A stretch of DNA of 64,000 bases from CAVPCZ01 sp963702445 (GTDB taxonomy: Bacteria; Bacteroidota; Ignavibacteria; UBA10030; UBA6906), in NCBI GenBank assembly GCA_963702445.1, contig CAVPCZ010000010.1:234708-298707 (forward strand), in the 5' to 3' direction. A model generated the notes under the pieces. It was not told where the DNA came from. It was given only the letters and a program-made list of their open reading frames with translations, and did no database searches. The translations under genes and the position numbers were made by a program. This document shows, piece after piece, positions 29,056 to 39,268 of this stretch. Position 1 is the first letter of the stretch. Every line of letters starts with the position of its first letter.

Positions 29056-31516
29056 TCAGAATCGTAGACGGAGACCGAGGCGAATGCGCCGGGGCGGACC
29101 GAAGTTGCTCGGGTCCTGTATGTATTCATCGGAGAAATTGCCGAGCGTGGTGAAATCCGGTTCTCCGGTATCCGTGTAGACGCGGACGACATTCTTCTGA
29201 TCGGTCAGATTGAGCACCTCCACGAGAAAACCGAGCATCACGGGTCCCACACGCCACTCCTTGCTCGCCAGGAGATCAATCGTGTACACGGCCGGCTGGC
29301 GCGCCGAATTCCGCTCGATAAACCCGACATCCCGTCCTCCGGGGGTATAGGGATATCCCGATCCCGCCCTGACAGAGAGATTCCATGTCGTGTTTTCCAG
29401 AGGCTGTACGCCGAACAGCTGCGGTCCCTCATTATCGTACCATGAAACTCCCATGTTCAGGTTGAGCACATGGGGCTTGTCAAAATCCAGAGGATACAAC
29501 AGCGTGGATTCCGTGGTCCCCGGATAGTTCTCGGTTTCCGACGATGCACTCCCCTTGGCCACGGAATAGGTGTAGGTCAGTGTCCCCGACGACATGTTTG
29601 GTCCGCCGCAGGTTGAGGGTGACTTCGAACCCCCTGACGTTCGCATAGGATTCGTTGACGAAGAGCGTATATCCGATATATCGTCCATCGAGATAGGGAA
29701 GGTAGTACCGGGTTCCGACAAGCCCCAGAATGTCCTTGTAGTAGGCGGTGAACGAACCGACGAGGACGTCGCTGAACTGATGCGTGACGCCCACCTCATA
29801 TGCCGTTGTCCGCTGGGCGTCAAGGTCCGGCTGGCCGAAAAGCGGCTCCCGGACATTCAGATCATACTGGGAGTTCTCATAGAAGTAGCGGTAGTCCGGG
29901 TTCTGAAAGAACCGTCCGTAGGAGAAATGCAGGGATGTGCGATCGCTGATCGGGTGCGCAATGCCGAGACGCGGGCTCCACTGGGTCTTCGGCACCGACT
30001 CCTGCATGGAGTTCTCGTCGAGGGGATCGCTCCGGAACGGAGCCAGCTGGTTGGCATAGTCGAACCGGAGGCCCAGATTCACCACGAGGGCGGCAAGTTC
30101 GATCTTGTCCTGTATGTACGCCGCACCCTCGAGGGGATTCTTGGTGTAGCTGGTGATGTACGGATAGTTCCGTTTGGGATCGTAGACGTTGAAGTAGTCG
30201 AGCGCGTGTTTCTTCACCTCCGCGCCGAACTTCACCTCGTTCCACTTGTCCGCCTGCCACACGAGGTCCCCCCGCACGTTCAGCGTCTTCGTGCGGTTAT
30301 CCGTCACCTCCACCGGATCGGCTTTGGCGTAGAATTCAAATCCGTTGCCGATCGGGAGGAACTCCCGTTCGCCCACCGGGAGATAATCCGCCGTGTCCTT
30401 GTCAATGCCGTTGTAGTAGGATTGATTGAACTGTGACACACGGACGTCGTAGAAAAACGTTGGAGAGACATTGTGGGTCAGCGTGAGCATGCCATGCCCG
30501 CTTTCTTCGCGGATGCGGATGTACTGTTCGCCGATGTACTTCCATTCGTGCCCGTACGGCTGCCGGTGCCGCTGACCGTACCGTCCGCTGGCCACCAGCT
30601 TGAGTTCCGGGATAATGCGCGCCGAGAGCTTGACGAACGCGGTGATATTCTCGTCATAGCCGTACGGCAGCCATGATCCCAGTGCGTCACGCTCGCCGCT
30701 GAGGAACACCGCGGCGTCCTCGTTCCAGAGGGGGCCGCTGAATGTGCCGCTGACACGGTTTTCATGAATTCCCGCATAGCGGTCCACGCCGAATTCGCTG
30801 GTGAGCGCTTCGATGGTGGCCCGGTAGTCGCGCGCCCCTTCTTTGGTGACGATATTCACCACCCCGCTCAGGGCGTTGCCATACTCGGCGTTGAAGGTTC
30901 CGCTGAGCAGGTTGAGCTCCGCGATGGCATCGTTGCTGATGTTCGTCCCCAGCCCCCCGAGCACGGGATCTTTGACGTACATGCCGTCAATCAGATACGC
31001 CACCTCGCCGCTGCGGCCGCCCCGGATGTGGACGGCGGAACCCTCGCCCACAACCCCGGCCTGCATCTGCAGCACGTCCACGAAGTTGCGCACCGGGAGC
31101 AGCTTGATCTGCTCTCCGGACACCGCGGACATGGTGGCCGTCAGGTCCTTCTGCACCATGGGCCGCTCCGCCTGCACAACGACATCCTCCAGCTGCACGG
31201 CGGAAGAGGTGAGCTGCACGTTGATCAGCGTGGTCTGATCCGCGGTGACCTTCACGCCCTCGATTACCATGGGGGCGTAGCCGATCAGGGTCACGCGAAG
31301 CTGGTGGAGGCCCGGACGGATGTTCATCAGCGCGTAGGCGCCGTCGGGATCCGTCGCGGCGCCGAGGCTGGTCCCGACGATCACCACGTTCGCTCCCGGC
31401 AAACCCTCGCCTCGTTCCCGGTCGGTGATACGGCCGGCGATCTTCCCGGTCGTACCGGCGAACACCGCACCCGCCACCACGAGGAACAGTGCCGTACAAC
31501 AGGCCCGCGTTTTCAT
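29056..31516 (-). pseudogene. TonB-dependent receptor with carboxypeptidase-regulatory N-domain, one frameshift
   Basis: Outer-membrane active transporter, ~820 aa. A signal peptide is followed by a CarbopepD_reg-like domain (KIAGRITDRERGEGLPGANV, residues ~25-110), then the plug (VQAERPMVQKDLTATM...GGRSGEVAYLIDGMYVKDP) with INxVNIVTKEG-like motif GVVNIVTKEG, and a long barrel ending IRLGLRLRF. A shift near 29595, in ACCAAAC, splits the barrel; the joined reading continues MSSGTLTYTYS. No SusD-like lipoprotein is next to it, so it is not a standard glycan pair. It is 23 nt upstream of the large secreted protein gene, and both may share an operon with porV. The ligand is unknown. Confidence 0.86.
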
Positions 31517-31549
31517 GTGTGTACCTCCTGCAAGAAAGCCAGACGACGG

Positions 31550-32428
31550 TTATTCAGTGGCATAGTGGCCGGCCTGCTGCAGCAGCCGGTCGGTGTCCTT
31601 CAGCATGCGGAGCGCCTTCGCCCTGTTCTTCAGCGCGACCTCGGTCACCAGGGCATTAATCACCACCGAAATCGCCGAAAAGGAGTTCGTGAACAGCATG
31701 TTCTTGCTCCGGATGGGCAGCACAAAGAGACAAGAAAAACTGATCGGCGATGTTTCCCGGTCGGTGATCCCGATCACGGGAACCTTGCGCGACGCGGCGG
31801 CGGTTACCGCGTCGACGGTTTCGCGCGAATACGGAGGAAAAGAGAACGCGATCAACAGGTCGCGCGAAGAAAGGAACGGAAGCTGCTCAACAAATGTCGC
31901 ATAATCGTGAACAAACGGTGTTGCGGGCACGGCAACCTGGTTGAGCGAGTAGGCCATCACCTGGGACATCAGCGAGGAAATGCCGAGTCCGAGCGTGTAC
32001 ACGTGCGACGAACGCACGATACGGGCGGCCACGTTGCTGAACAGCAGCGGATCAATGTGGCTGACCGTCTGGGTGATATTCTTGACATCCTGCCGGGCGA
32101 CCAGCGACAGCGTCTCTTTCCGCTGGAGGCTCTCCGGTATGGCCGACTGTGCCGCGAGCCCGATCCCGGCCTGCATCCCCGAACGCAACTTGCGCCGGAG
32201 TTCCATAAAGCCGGAAAAACCAAGACTCTGGGCAAGCCGCACCACCGTCGCCTTGCTGACCCCGGCACGCCGCTCGATCTCTGTTACCGAAAGGAACGGA
32301 AGCTCTTCCGAAATCTGCAGGAAACAATCCGCCACCTTGCGCTGGTTTTCCGGCAGCCCGGGATAGCATGTCCGGATAGCCCGCCTCAGCCTCTGGATGT
32401 CATACGTGCCATTCGTGTGCGTGGGCAT
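31550..32428 (-). CDS. MurR/RpiR family transcriptional regulator
   Basis: A 292-aa regulator with an N-terminal RpiR-type helix-turn-helix (residues ~10-85, FLSVTEIERRAGVSKATVVRL) and a C-terminal SIS sugar-phosphate-binding domain (~130-255; VYTLGLGISSLMSQVM, LLIAFSFPPYSRETVDAV, VIGITDRETSPI). Such regulators sense phosphosugars. It lies 33 nt upstream of the TonB receptor gene and in the same direction, so it may control the receptor, or the peptidase operon upstream. The ligand cannot be predicted. Confidence 0.88.
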   Translation of the reverse strand: MPTHTNGTYDIQRLRRAIRTCYPGLPENQRKVADCFLQISEELPFLSVTEIERRAGVSKATVVRLAQSLGFSGFMELRRKLRSGMQAGIGLAAQSAIPESLQRKETLSLVARQDVKNITQTVSHIDPLLFSNVAARIVRSSHVYTLGLGISSLMSQVMAYSLNQVAVPATPFVHDYATFVEQLPFLSSRDLLIAFSFPPYSRETVDAVTAAASRKVPVIGITDRETSPISFSCLFVLPIRSKNMLFTNSFSAISVVINALVTEVALKNRAKALRMLKDTDRLLQQAGHYATE

Positions 32429-32529
32429 CGCCTGATTTCTTGAGTGGAGATGCGGGGACGGAGCAGGATTACATACAACGTCGATCTCGCCTCATCCCTG
32501 CGTCCCTTGCGTCTCGCTCATGCCCGACT

Positions 32530-32619
32530 CTCATAAACGCACGATCCGGGATATGCGTGCATTTACTCCCGGTTCTCATCACCGCATGATCCGGGGTATG
32601 CGTGTGCATATCCCCGGAT
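32530..32619. repeat. Two imperfect 45-bp tandem units
   Basis: Units at 32530-32574 and 32575-32619 agree at 34 of 45 positions by eye; both contain ATCCGGG/ATCCGGGG and TATGCGTG. They lie in the gap between the secreted adhesin gene and the RpiR gene. Both strands stay open through the repeat, but no domain is visible. Confidence 0.5.
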
Positions 32620-32684
32620 CCGCGGGTGTTTCGTTTTCCACGCACCTCCTGCCCGTTCGCATAGCCGGCAGGTATGCGCAACAA

Positions 32685-33674
32685 TTACTTCACAAGCAAC
32701 ATCCGCCGCGTTTCATTGAATGTGCCGGCGGACAACCGGTAGAAGTACACCCCTCCCGCCAGCCCGGAGGCGTCAAAACTTCTCACGTGGGCACCGGCGG
32801 AAAGTTCTCCATCCACCAGCGTGGCAACTTCGCGGCCCAGCGCATCATATACCACCAGGCGGGCGTACGAGCTTTTCGGCATGGCAAATTCGATCTGGGT
32901 CGAAGGGTTGAACGGATTGGGGAAATTCTGATTCAGGGCAAACGCCCCCGGCACCAGACCATTGACATCCCCGACAGCAGTCGATGTATACTGAATTATC
33001 TGGACGCCGTCCAGACAGACTTTATCCGAGTTGGCACCGTTGGGGCCGCCATCATACAGGAGGTATCGGAACGCAATGTACCGTGTTGCCGCCTGCGGGA
33101 GCAGAAGGGCGACCCGCGCCCACCCCGCCTTGGGAGCATTCAGGTAAGCGAGCCGCGTGAAGCTGCCCACAGCTTTGTTTGTTGTGGAAACTCGGATGTC
33201 CAGTGAATCGGCATATGACCCGGTGGAAGAGAGCCGTGAGGCAATCCAGAACACAAGCGAGTCGACACTCCCGGCCGGGGCCGAGCCGCCGGTGTTCGGC
33301 GTCACAAGCCAGTCGTCCAGCAGAAAATCGTTGGCGGTGCCATAGTAGGCCGCGGCGAATGCTGCGCCCTCCTGCGGATCTTGGGTATTTGTGCCGCCGG
33401 TTGAGAAAGACTGATACCAGCAGGTGTCACTGAGATCGCGTGGATACTGGAAGCGGCGCCGTCGTTGTTAATCATGATCCAGCCGGCCGGTGGAACGGAA
33501 TCGTTAAACCCCTCCTGGAAAATGACTGTCCCCGCAAGGGTACTCTGTTAACACCGGAGCCGGATTTGACGTCCGCTTCGCGCCCACATCCTTCCCGTCC
33601 TTCTTCGCATAACCGGCACCGGCAATGCACAACGCCAGCGCGAACAGAGCAGCAACACGTACGATATTCCGCAT
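32685..33674 (-). pseudogene. Secreted cleaved-adhesin-type protein with T9SS C-terminal sorting domain, frameshifted
   Basis: I reconstructed this gene across two shifts near 33545 and 33440; they cancel to 330 codons. It starts at the ATG at 33674 behind GGAGG, with a signal peptide (VRVAALFALALCIAGAGYA). The body is a cleaved-adhesin / choice-of-anchor J domain: FQEGFNDSVPPAGWIMINND, then FLLDDWLVTP. The end is a type A sorting domain: NQNFPNPFNPSTQIEFAMPK, then a conserved LVVYDALGREVATLV and a final RRMLLVK. It is expected to be exported by type IX secretion and attached at the surface. Binding target unknown. Confidence 0.82.
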
Positions 33675-33733
33675 GCAACCTCCTGTAGTGAGTGAGTGTG
33701 AAAACGACTTGGATGCCAATGACATGGATGACA

Positions 33734-35125
33734 TTAATGATACCCGAAAAAGTAGGGCGGTACAAGCAAAATCAGCGCCAGCACAAAGAAAAACAGCTGA
33801 GCGGGCAGCATCCAGCGAAACCACTTTTCCCAGGAAATGCCCGCCAGACCCAGCACTCCCATGGTGACACCCGAGGTCGGGAGTATCGGGTTGATCCACC
33901 CCTCTCCGAACTGGAATGCCAGGACTGCGGTCTGCCTCGAAATGCCCACCACATCGGCCAGAGGGGCCATGACCGGCATGGTCAGCGCCGCCTGCCCTGA
34001 ACCGGAATGGACAAAAAAGTTGATGATACCCTGTGTGACGAACATGGCCTGCGACGCAAACACCGGATGGAGGTCCGAGATGACTGTGGACAGCGCATAC
34101 AGCAGGACATCCAGGATCTTCCCGTCGGTTGCCACCACAAGGATCGCCCGCGCACAACCGATGATCAGGGCGACACCCACCATGTCTCTCGCCCCTTCTT
34201 TAATGCCGTCGGCGATCTGCCCGAGCGACAACCGGCCAAGGAGTCCGCTCACAATACCCAGCCCCAGGAACAACGCCGCGATTTCGTTGATATACCAGCC
34301 GTATTTGAGTATGCCGAAAACCAGAAGCACGATTGCGGCAAGAAACAGCCAGAGGACCCGTTGATGCGCCCCGGTCAGCGGGATTTCGGCTGACGAATCG
34401 AGATGGAGATCATGCTTTCGTGTCTGGTCCAGTTCGTAGACCGGACTGCTCCGGGGATCCCGCTTCACCCGCCGGGCATGCAACATGACCACGGCGATCA
34501 TGCACACCGTGCTGATCACCCAGATGATCATCCGGTATTCTATGCCTGAGTAGAGCGGGAGCTCCGCAATGCTCTGCGCGATCCCCACGGTGAACGGGTT
34601 CAAGACCGACCCGGCGAATCCCGCAGCCGCCCCCAGGAACGGAATCGCCGTTCCTACAAGCGAATCGTATCCGAGCGAGAGCGACAACGGAATGAATATG
34701 AGCACAAAGGGCATGGTCTCTTCGGACATCCCGAAGATCGCCCCCGCCAGCGAAAAGATGGTCATCGTCACGGGGATGAAGAACTTCTGCAGATGGGGCC
34801 TCCGGGCAAACGTAAATGCCAGCTTCTGCACGGATGCGGTGATCGCCCCCGTCTTCTGTATGACCATGAATGTCCCGCCTATCACAAACAGAAAGGCGAT
34901 GATATGCGCCGCTTCAATGAAGCCTTTGATCGGGGCCATCAGCAATTTCCCGACACCCTGCGGCTGGCTGGAGGTGTACGTGAACGATCCGGGAACAACG
35001 AGCGTGCGTCCGTTCTTGATCTCCCTTGTGTACTCACCCCCCGGCAACACCCAGGTGGCCAGCGACACAAGGGCCACCACGGCGAAAATCATCACCAGGG
35101 TGTGGAACTGGAGCTTGAGCTTCAA
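33734..35125 (-). CDS. YfcC/DcuC-superfamily membrane carrier
   Basis: A 463-aa polytopic inner-membrane protein (about 12 segments). FVIGGTFMVIQKTGAI, FGMSEETMPFVLIFIPLSL and NFFVHSGSGQAALTMPVM are hallmarks of the YfcC family of C4-dicarboxylate/amino-acid-type carriers. The start is a TTG at 35125 that overlaps the cyanophycinase stop (TTGA). Because it is translationally coupled to two peptidases, I infer it takes up or exports the dipeptides or amino acids they produce. Experimental substrates for this family are few. Confidence 0.85.
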   Translation of the reverse strand: MKLKLQFHTLVMIFAVVALVSLATWVLPGGEYTREIKNGRTLVVPGSFTYTSSQPQGVGKLLMAPIKGFIEAAHIIAFLFVIGGTFMVIQKTGAITASVQKLAFTFARRPHLQKFFIPVTMTIFSLAGAIFGMSEETMPFVLIFIPLSLSLGYDSLVGTAIPFLGAAAGFAGSVLNPFTVGIAQSIAELPLYSGIEYRMIIWVISTVCMIAVVMLHARRVKRDPRSSPVYELDQTRKHDLHLDSSAEIPLTGAHQRVLWLFLAAIVLLVFGILKYGWYINEIAALFLGLGIVSGLLGRLSLGQIADGIKEGARDMVGVALIIGCARAILVVATDGKILDVLLYALSTVISDLHPVFASQAMFVTQGIINFFVHSGSGQAALTMPVMAPLADVVGISRQTAVLAFQFGEGWINPILPTSGVTMGVLGLAGISWEKWFRWMLPAQLFFFVLALILLVPPYFFGYH

Positions 35126-35998
35126 GGACGTTTCTCCCCGCTGATCAGCGAACGCGTTCTGAGGTTGAACCGGTCTCCCGGCAGGAGGAGATGGAGCTGC
35201 ACGCCGGTCACACCCATGTTCCCCGTGGCGTTTGCGCGGATATGCGCGGCACCCCCGGCGTCAAAAATCATCACCGAACGGTCCCCGATCACGCGGAACG
35301 TGCTGTCGGGCTCCACCACGATCGCGGTCGACTCATCGATGCCGATGCCCAGCATCGCAGGATTCTCCAGCACCACACTCAGGAGCCGGTTGAGCCGCTT
35401 TCTGCGGATGAAATGCTGATCCACGATAACCGTGTTGAGAAACCCGAGCCCTTCGACAGTGACCACATTCCCGGGCTTGATGAAGACGTAGGCATTGTTG
35501 CTGTCCCGGTTGAGCCGTTCGTCGCCCGTCAGCATAATCCGGCTCATGATGGCCGCGCCCGGCGCTTGTTCCGCCGATCACCACACCGCGCCGGTGAAGC
35601 TCGTGGAGCTTCCGGTAGAGAGGCGTCCCCAGCACCGCGCGTGTTACGCGCACCTGGTCGCCGCCGGTGAAATAGATGCCCGTTGCACTGTCCAGACGGG
35701 CACCGGAAGCGGGATCCAGCGCCTGCTCGCGTGTGAACTGTATCCACTCCGACCGGGCTCCGATCTCGTTGAATTCCGCCACCTGTTCCATTCCTGCGGT
35801 GTCTGGGTCTCCGCTGGCCATGGGAAGAACAACAATGCGTGCACGGGCCGGCCCGCCCGCAAGGCGCACAAATTCTTCCATCATCCCTTCGCTGCGCCTT
35901 CCTCCGCCGATGATGAACAGTGTGCCCCGGGGCTGCTCCCCGGCCATGGTCATGAGCGTTCCCCAGAAGAGAAATAGGAGAAGAACCGATTTACGCAT
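35122..35998 (-). pseudogene. cphB: Exported cyanophycinase-like peptidase S51, one frameshift
   Basis: Serine exopeptidase-type family that cleaves cyanophycin to beta-Asp-Arg. A signal peptide (MRKSVLLLFLFWGTLMTMAG) is followed by GTLFIIGGGRRSEGMMEEFV, ARIVVLPMAS, IYFTGGDQVRVT and the nucleophile motif GGTSAGA. The shift lies near 35565, just after the Ser; the second half starts IMSRIMLTGDE and contains DQHFIRRKRLNRL, an S51 block. Joined length is ~292 aa, family-like. The ATG overlaps the M20 peptidase stop by 8 nt. Periplasmic or secreted cyanophycinases are known to let bacteria use cyanophycin released by others; a different beta-linked peptide is the alternative. Confidence 0.82.
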
Positions 35999-37109
35999 GT
36001 GCACCGTCCTTCCGGATAAGCAAGGCTGCGATCTCCGCTGATTTCCGGAGATCTTCAAGAAGAATGAATTCGTCGTTGCCGTGCGGGTTCTGAGCGCCAA
36101 CACCGAGATTCGCCGTCGGGATCCCCTTTGCATTCAGCGTGTTGGCATCGCTCCCGCCGAGGTATTCGATCGCGTGCGGCTCCAGTCCGGCTCCCCGCAG
36201 CGCGGCAACGGTCCTGGAAAACACACCGGCTTCCTCGCTGATGACGAACGGCGCAAAGTCCACCGCGGTCTGCATCTCCAGCCGGGCCCCGTGCTCTTCC
36301 GCAACGGAACGGAATGTCCGTTCCAGGAATCCCAGATGGTCGTCGATAGCACGGGGATCGAACGCGCGCACTTCCCCCTCGATGCTGCACCGTTCCGCCA
36401 CCACATTGGTGGCGCTGCCGCCCGTGATCGTCCCGGCATTGGAGGTCATTTGCGGGGCCAGGCGCCCCATGGGGATCCGGCTGAGCGCCTTCGCGGCGAC
36501 GTGTATCGCGCTAACCCCCTTTTCCGGCGCAACACCGGCGTGCGATGCGCGCCCGTGGAATGTCGCCGTGTACAGCGAACAGCCGACGGCCGACTGGATG
36601 AATGTCCCGGGACGTTTCGAACAATCAAACACGAATCCCATCTCCACGTTGTAGGGGGACAGGTCCACCTGCTTTGCCCCCAGCATGCCCAGCTCTTCGG
36701 CCACGGAAAAGACCACGATGAAGTTCTCCCTCCCGGCCGATCCCGCATGGGTGCGGAGCAGGTCCAGAAGAACACTCACACCGGCACGGTTATCCACCCC
36801 GAGTATTGTGGACCCGTCGCTCGTTATCCGATCCTCTGTGAGCACCGGCCGGACACCGGCGGTCGTACCCGGTGTATCGAGATGGGCAAACAGACCCACC
36901 GTGGGGCGCCCGGGAACGTAGGTTGCCGGGATGCAGATGAGGTTCCCGCAGGTCCCCCCGATGGCCTTTCCGGCTTCGTCTTCCACGATCTGCACCGGCA
37001 CACCGGCCAGCACCCTCCGGACAAAAGCTCCCATCGGGGATTCCTGAAGGGACGGGGCATCCACGGCAACCGCATCGAGAAACAGTGCGCTCAGGGGTGA
37101 GACCTGCAT
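35991..37109 (-). CDS. M20 family metallopeptidase (PepT/PepV-like)
   Basis: A 372-aa di-zinc peptidase, cytoplasmic because no signal peptide is present. Metal and catalytic sites are FAHLDTPGTT (His, Asp), LGVDNRAGV (bridging Asp), VAEELGMLGA (catalytic Glu pair) and GFVFDCS (Asp); the dimerisation-domain signature is GRASHAGVAPEKG. YLGGSDANTLNAKGIP and AQNPHGNDEF complete the site. It heads the coupled operon M20-cyanophycinase-YfcC, so it may split imported beta-Asp dipeptides. Substrate inference rests on context only. Confidence 0.9.
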   Translation of the reverse strand: MQVSPLSALFLDAVAVDAPSLQESPMGAFVRRVLAGVPVQIVEDEAGKAIGGTCGNLICIPATYVPGRPTVGLFAHLDTPGTTAGVRPVLTEDRITSDGSTILGVDNRAGVSVLLDLLRTHAGSAGRENFIVVFSVAEELGMLGAKQVDLSPYNVEMGFVFDCSKRPGTFIQSAVGCSLYTATFHGRASHAGVAPEKGVSAIHVAAKALSRIPMGRLAPQMTSNAGTITGGSATNVVAERCSIEGEVRAFDPRAIDDHLGFLERTFRSVAEEHGARLEMQTAVDFAPFVISEEAGVFSRTVAALRGAGLEPHAIEYLGGSDANTLNAKGIPTANLGVGAQNPHGNDEFILLEDLRKSAEIAALLIRKDGAHA

Positions 37110-37219
37110 GTAAAGTCGTTTCCAGAGAGTAAGGAAGGTGAGAAAAATGTTTCACGTCAATATACGTTGACGCGGGGGCTTTGTCAAGCTTCCGGGGCGC
37201 TCATCATAACGGGCATGCG

Positions 37220-37255
37220 AAAAAGCAGACGGCGAGGATCCTCCCCGCCGCCTGC
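37220..37255 (-). terminator. Rho-independent terminator of the membrane ferredoxin gene
   Basis: On the minus strand GCAGGCGGCGGGG pairs with CCTCGCCGTCTGC (13 bp with two G-U pairs, 5-nt loop) and is followed by TTTTTC. It lies 46 nt after the stop at 37301. Confidence 0.75.
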
Positions 37256-37300
37256 GTGATCATGCCGCTCAAACATCCGTCGCATCAACAGCACGTGCTA

Positions 37301-39268
37301 CTATTCTTCCTCCAGCTGCAGATCCGCGGCTTTCTTCTCGCTGCCCTCCATCGTGATGTGGAACGGATTGGGCATGTCCTGCGTTTCCGTCTCCGTGCGG
37401 AACACCGTAAGAACCGGTTTCACAAGCGCAGCCCGGACCTTCTCCGCCGTCGTTTTCGCCGGGTCGAAGAAGACCAGACCGGTGGGCCCGTCCATATACC
37501 GGGTGGAGAACCGGACTACACCATCATCCGCGGACAGGTGGCTCGAGAGCGATCCGAAGTAACGGCGCAGCGGGGCGGCATCTGCCTCGGGCATGCTGAA
37601 CACCCAGACACTGAGCTGTTGCGGCGTGTACTCTTCATATCCGTTGAATTCACGGTCATACGGACGGAAGATCAGGCGCACGTAGCTCCCGAGGTCCATC
37701 GATTCGAGCTCCTTCCCGGAATTCTCGCACGAGAAATCCAGCTCCAGCTTCTCTTCGCCGGTCGGTTTCTTCGCCACCACCTCGCGCGACTCGATCAGCG
37801 CCCTGATGGCGGCCGGATCGGTCCTGGCGCGATCGTAGAAAACCTTCGCCATCACCGGTTCACCGAATCGTGTCTCGAAGCCCACCACCCCGGAGTCATT
37901 CTTGAGCGCATAGGCGAGGTTGTTGAAGTCGATCAGGTCGAAGAGCTTGTAGATGCCGACTTCCCAGACACCCACGGAATCCATCTGCCCCTTCTTGATA
38001 TTCCGCAATCGCTGCTTGGTGGATGTGAAGAGCGAAGACTTCACACGGGCTTCCGTAATCTCGGCCGGGTTGTAGTAGACGCGCACGGTATGCGAGCTCG
38101 CATACGTGTCGAGTCCGTAAATGCCGGGAACGGATTCAAGCTTCTGCTTCACGGACATGGAACTGCCGTAGCACTTGACATTCTTCAAACCGGAGAGCTG
38201 ATAGGTCTGGATGGTCTTGACGCTGTCAAACCCTCCCCACCGCTCTTCAATCGTGGTGAATTCAAATCCGCGCGCGGCGCCCAGACTCAACGCAACGAGC
38301 ACAACGGTTGCCGCCGGCGCCAGGTACTTGACGGACGGTTTCTGATTGACGATCGACAGGGTGTTCTTCAGGGGACAGGCATAGACGCAATCCGTGCACA
38401 GATTGCAGTCCGTGTGCGTGACCGCCGTATACTTCGAGATCGCAATACCCTGCGGACACTTCTCCTCGCACATCCCGCAATCGGTGCAGAGCTCGGCCGA
38501 CCGGGTGATTTTCGCCGCGGGCAGAAGATAACTCCGGAGGAAACCGATCTCTGTGGCAGCACCGACAAGTACCAGCCCGCCGACCAGCCAGATGTACCCG
38601 AGACCCGCACCCAGCAGATTCGCCAGAATGAACACTCCGATCACCGCTGCGGCGCCGGCAACATTCAGAAAGATGTTACTGAGAGCCCCGAGCGGACAGA
38701 GATACTTGCACCAGAAGAGCCTGAAGAAGATCGCGCCCAGAACAGCCAGTACCGTGGCGGGAATGGCAAAGGAGAGGACAATATCCGTGTTCTGAAAGAG
38801 GTTCACCACCGCGAAGTAGGGGTCGTACTCCTTGCAGAACAGTTCGCTGCTTGTCATGGTGAAGTAGACCGTCACGAACAGGAGGGCATACTTGAGCAGC
38901 CGGAGCGGCCGGTCGGCACGGGCGGGCATCTCCCTGAGTACCTTCCATTTCTGTCCGAGCTTCCCCAGCCACTCGGTGATGGAACCGATCGGACAGAGGT
39001 AGCTGCAAAACAACTTCCCTACCAGAAGAACGCCCAGTAAAAGCCCGAAACCGAGCATCACCTGTACCTCGCTCATGGTGCACGACATCGTGCCCTTGTT
39101 GAGCCTGCTCATGAACGAGGAAAGTCCTCCGAACGGACAGTAAGCCTCAAAGTCAGCCACATAGCCGCCGCCGAACAGGGGGCGGATGGCGACATAGCCA
39201 ATGAGCGCCAGAACCATGAGCTGAAATCCTATGCGTATGGGATTGCGGTACCGCCAGGTGTTCGCCAT
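37301..39268 (-). CDS. NapH/CcoG-type membrane 4Fe-4S protein fused to HMA-like domains
   Basis: A 655-aa inner-membrane ferredoxin. The N-terminal ~270 residues hold about six membrane segments with paired motifs FCSYLCPIG and WCKYLCPLGA, typical of NapH/NosR-type electron carriers. Two cytoplasmic-type ferredoxin motifs follow: CTDCGMCEEKCPQG and CNLCTDCVYACPLK. After a further membrane segment, ~300 residues look like three ferredoxin-fold (HMA-like) units; the first begins NVKCYGSSMSVKQKLESVPG, keeping one Cys of the CxxC metal site, the others none. The ATG at 39268 is chosen because an upstream in-frame start would overlap the hairpin region. It probably passes electrons to an envelope reductase; the partner is unknown. 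Confidence 0.82.
   Translation of the reverse strand: MANTWRYRNPIRIGFQLMVLALIGYVAIRPLFGGGYVADFEAYCPFGGLSSFMSRLNKGTMSCTMSEVQVMLGFGLLLGVLLVGKLFCSYLCPIGSITEWLGKLGQKWKVLREMPARADRPLRLLKYALLFVTVYFTMTSSELFCKEYDPYFAVVNLFQNTDIVLSFAIPATVLAVLGAIFFRLFWCKYLCPLGALSNIFLNVAGAAAVIGVFILANLLGAGLGYIWLVGGLVLVGAATEIGFLRSYLLPAAKITRSAELCTDCGMCEEKCPQGIAISKYTAVTHTDCNLCTDCVYACPLKNTLSIVNQKPSVKYLAPAATVVLVALSLGAARGFEFTTIEERWGGFDSVKTIQTYQLSGLKNVKCYGSSMSVKQKLESVPGIYGLDTYASSHTVRVYYNPAEITEARVKSSLFTSTKQRLRNIKKGQMDSVGVWEVGIYKLFDLIDFNNLAYALKNDSGVVGFETRFGEPVMAKVFYDRARTDPAAIRALIESREVVAKKPTGEEKLELDFSCENSGKELESMDLGSYVRLIFRPYDREFNGYEEYTPQQLSVWVFSMPEADAAPLRRYFGSLSSHLSADDGVVRFSTRYMDGPTGLVFFDPAKTTAEKVRAALVKPVLTVFRTETETQDMPNPFHITMEGSEKKAADLQLEEE

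Noticed and set aside
30764..32443. 559-codon plus-strand open frame
   Set aside because: Antisense to the TonB receptor and the RpiR gene; His/Arg-rich composition is typical of shadow frames.
37181..39040. 619-codon plus-strand open frame
   Set aside because: Antisense to the membrane ferredoxin, whose Cys motifs show which strand is coding.
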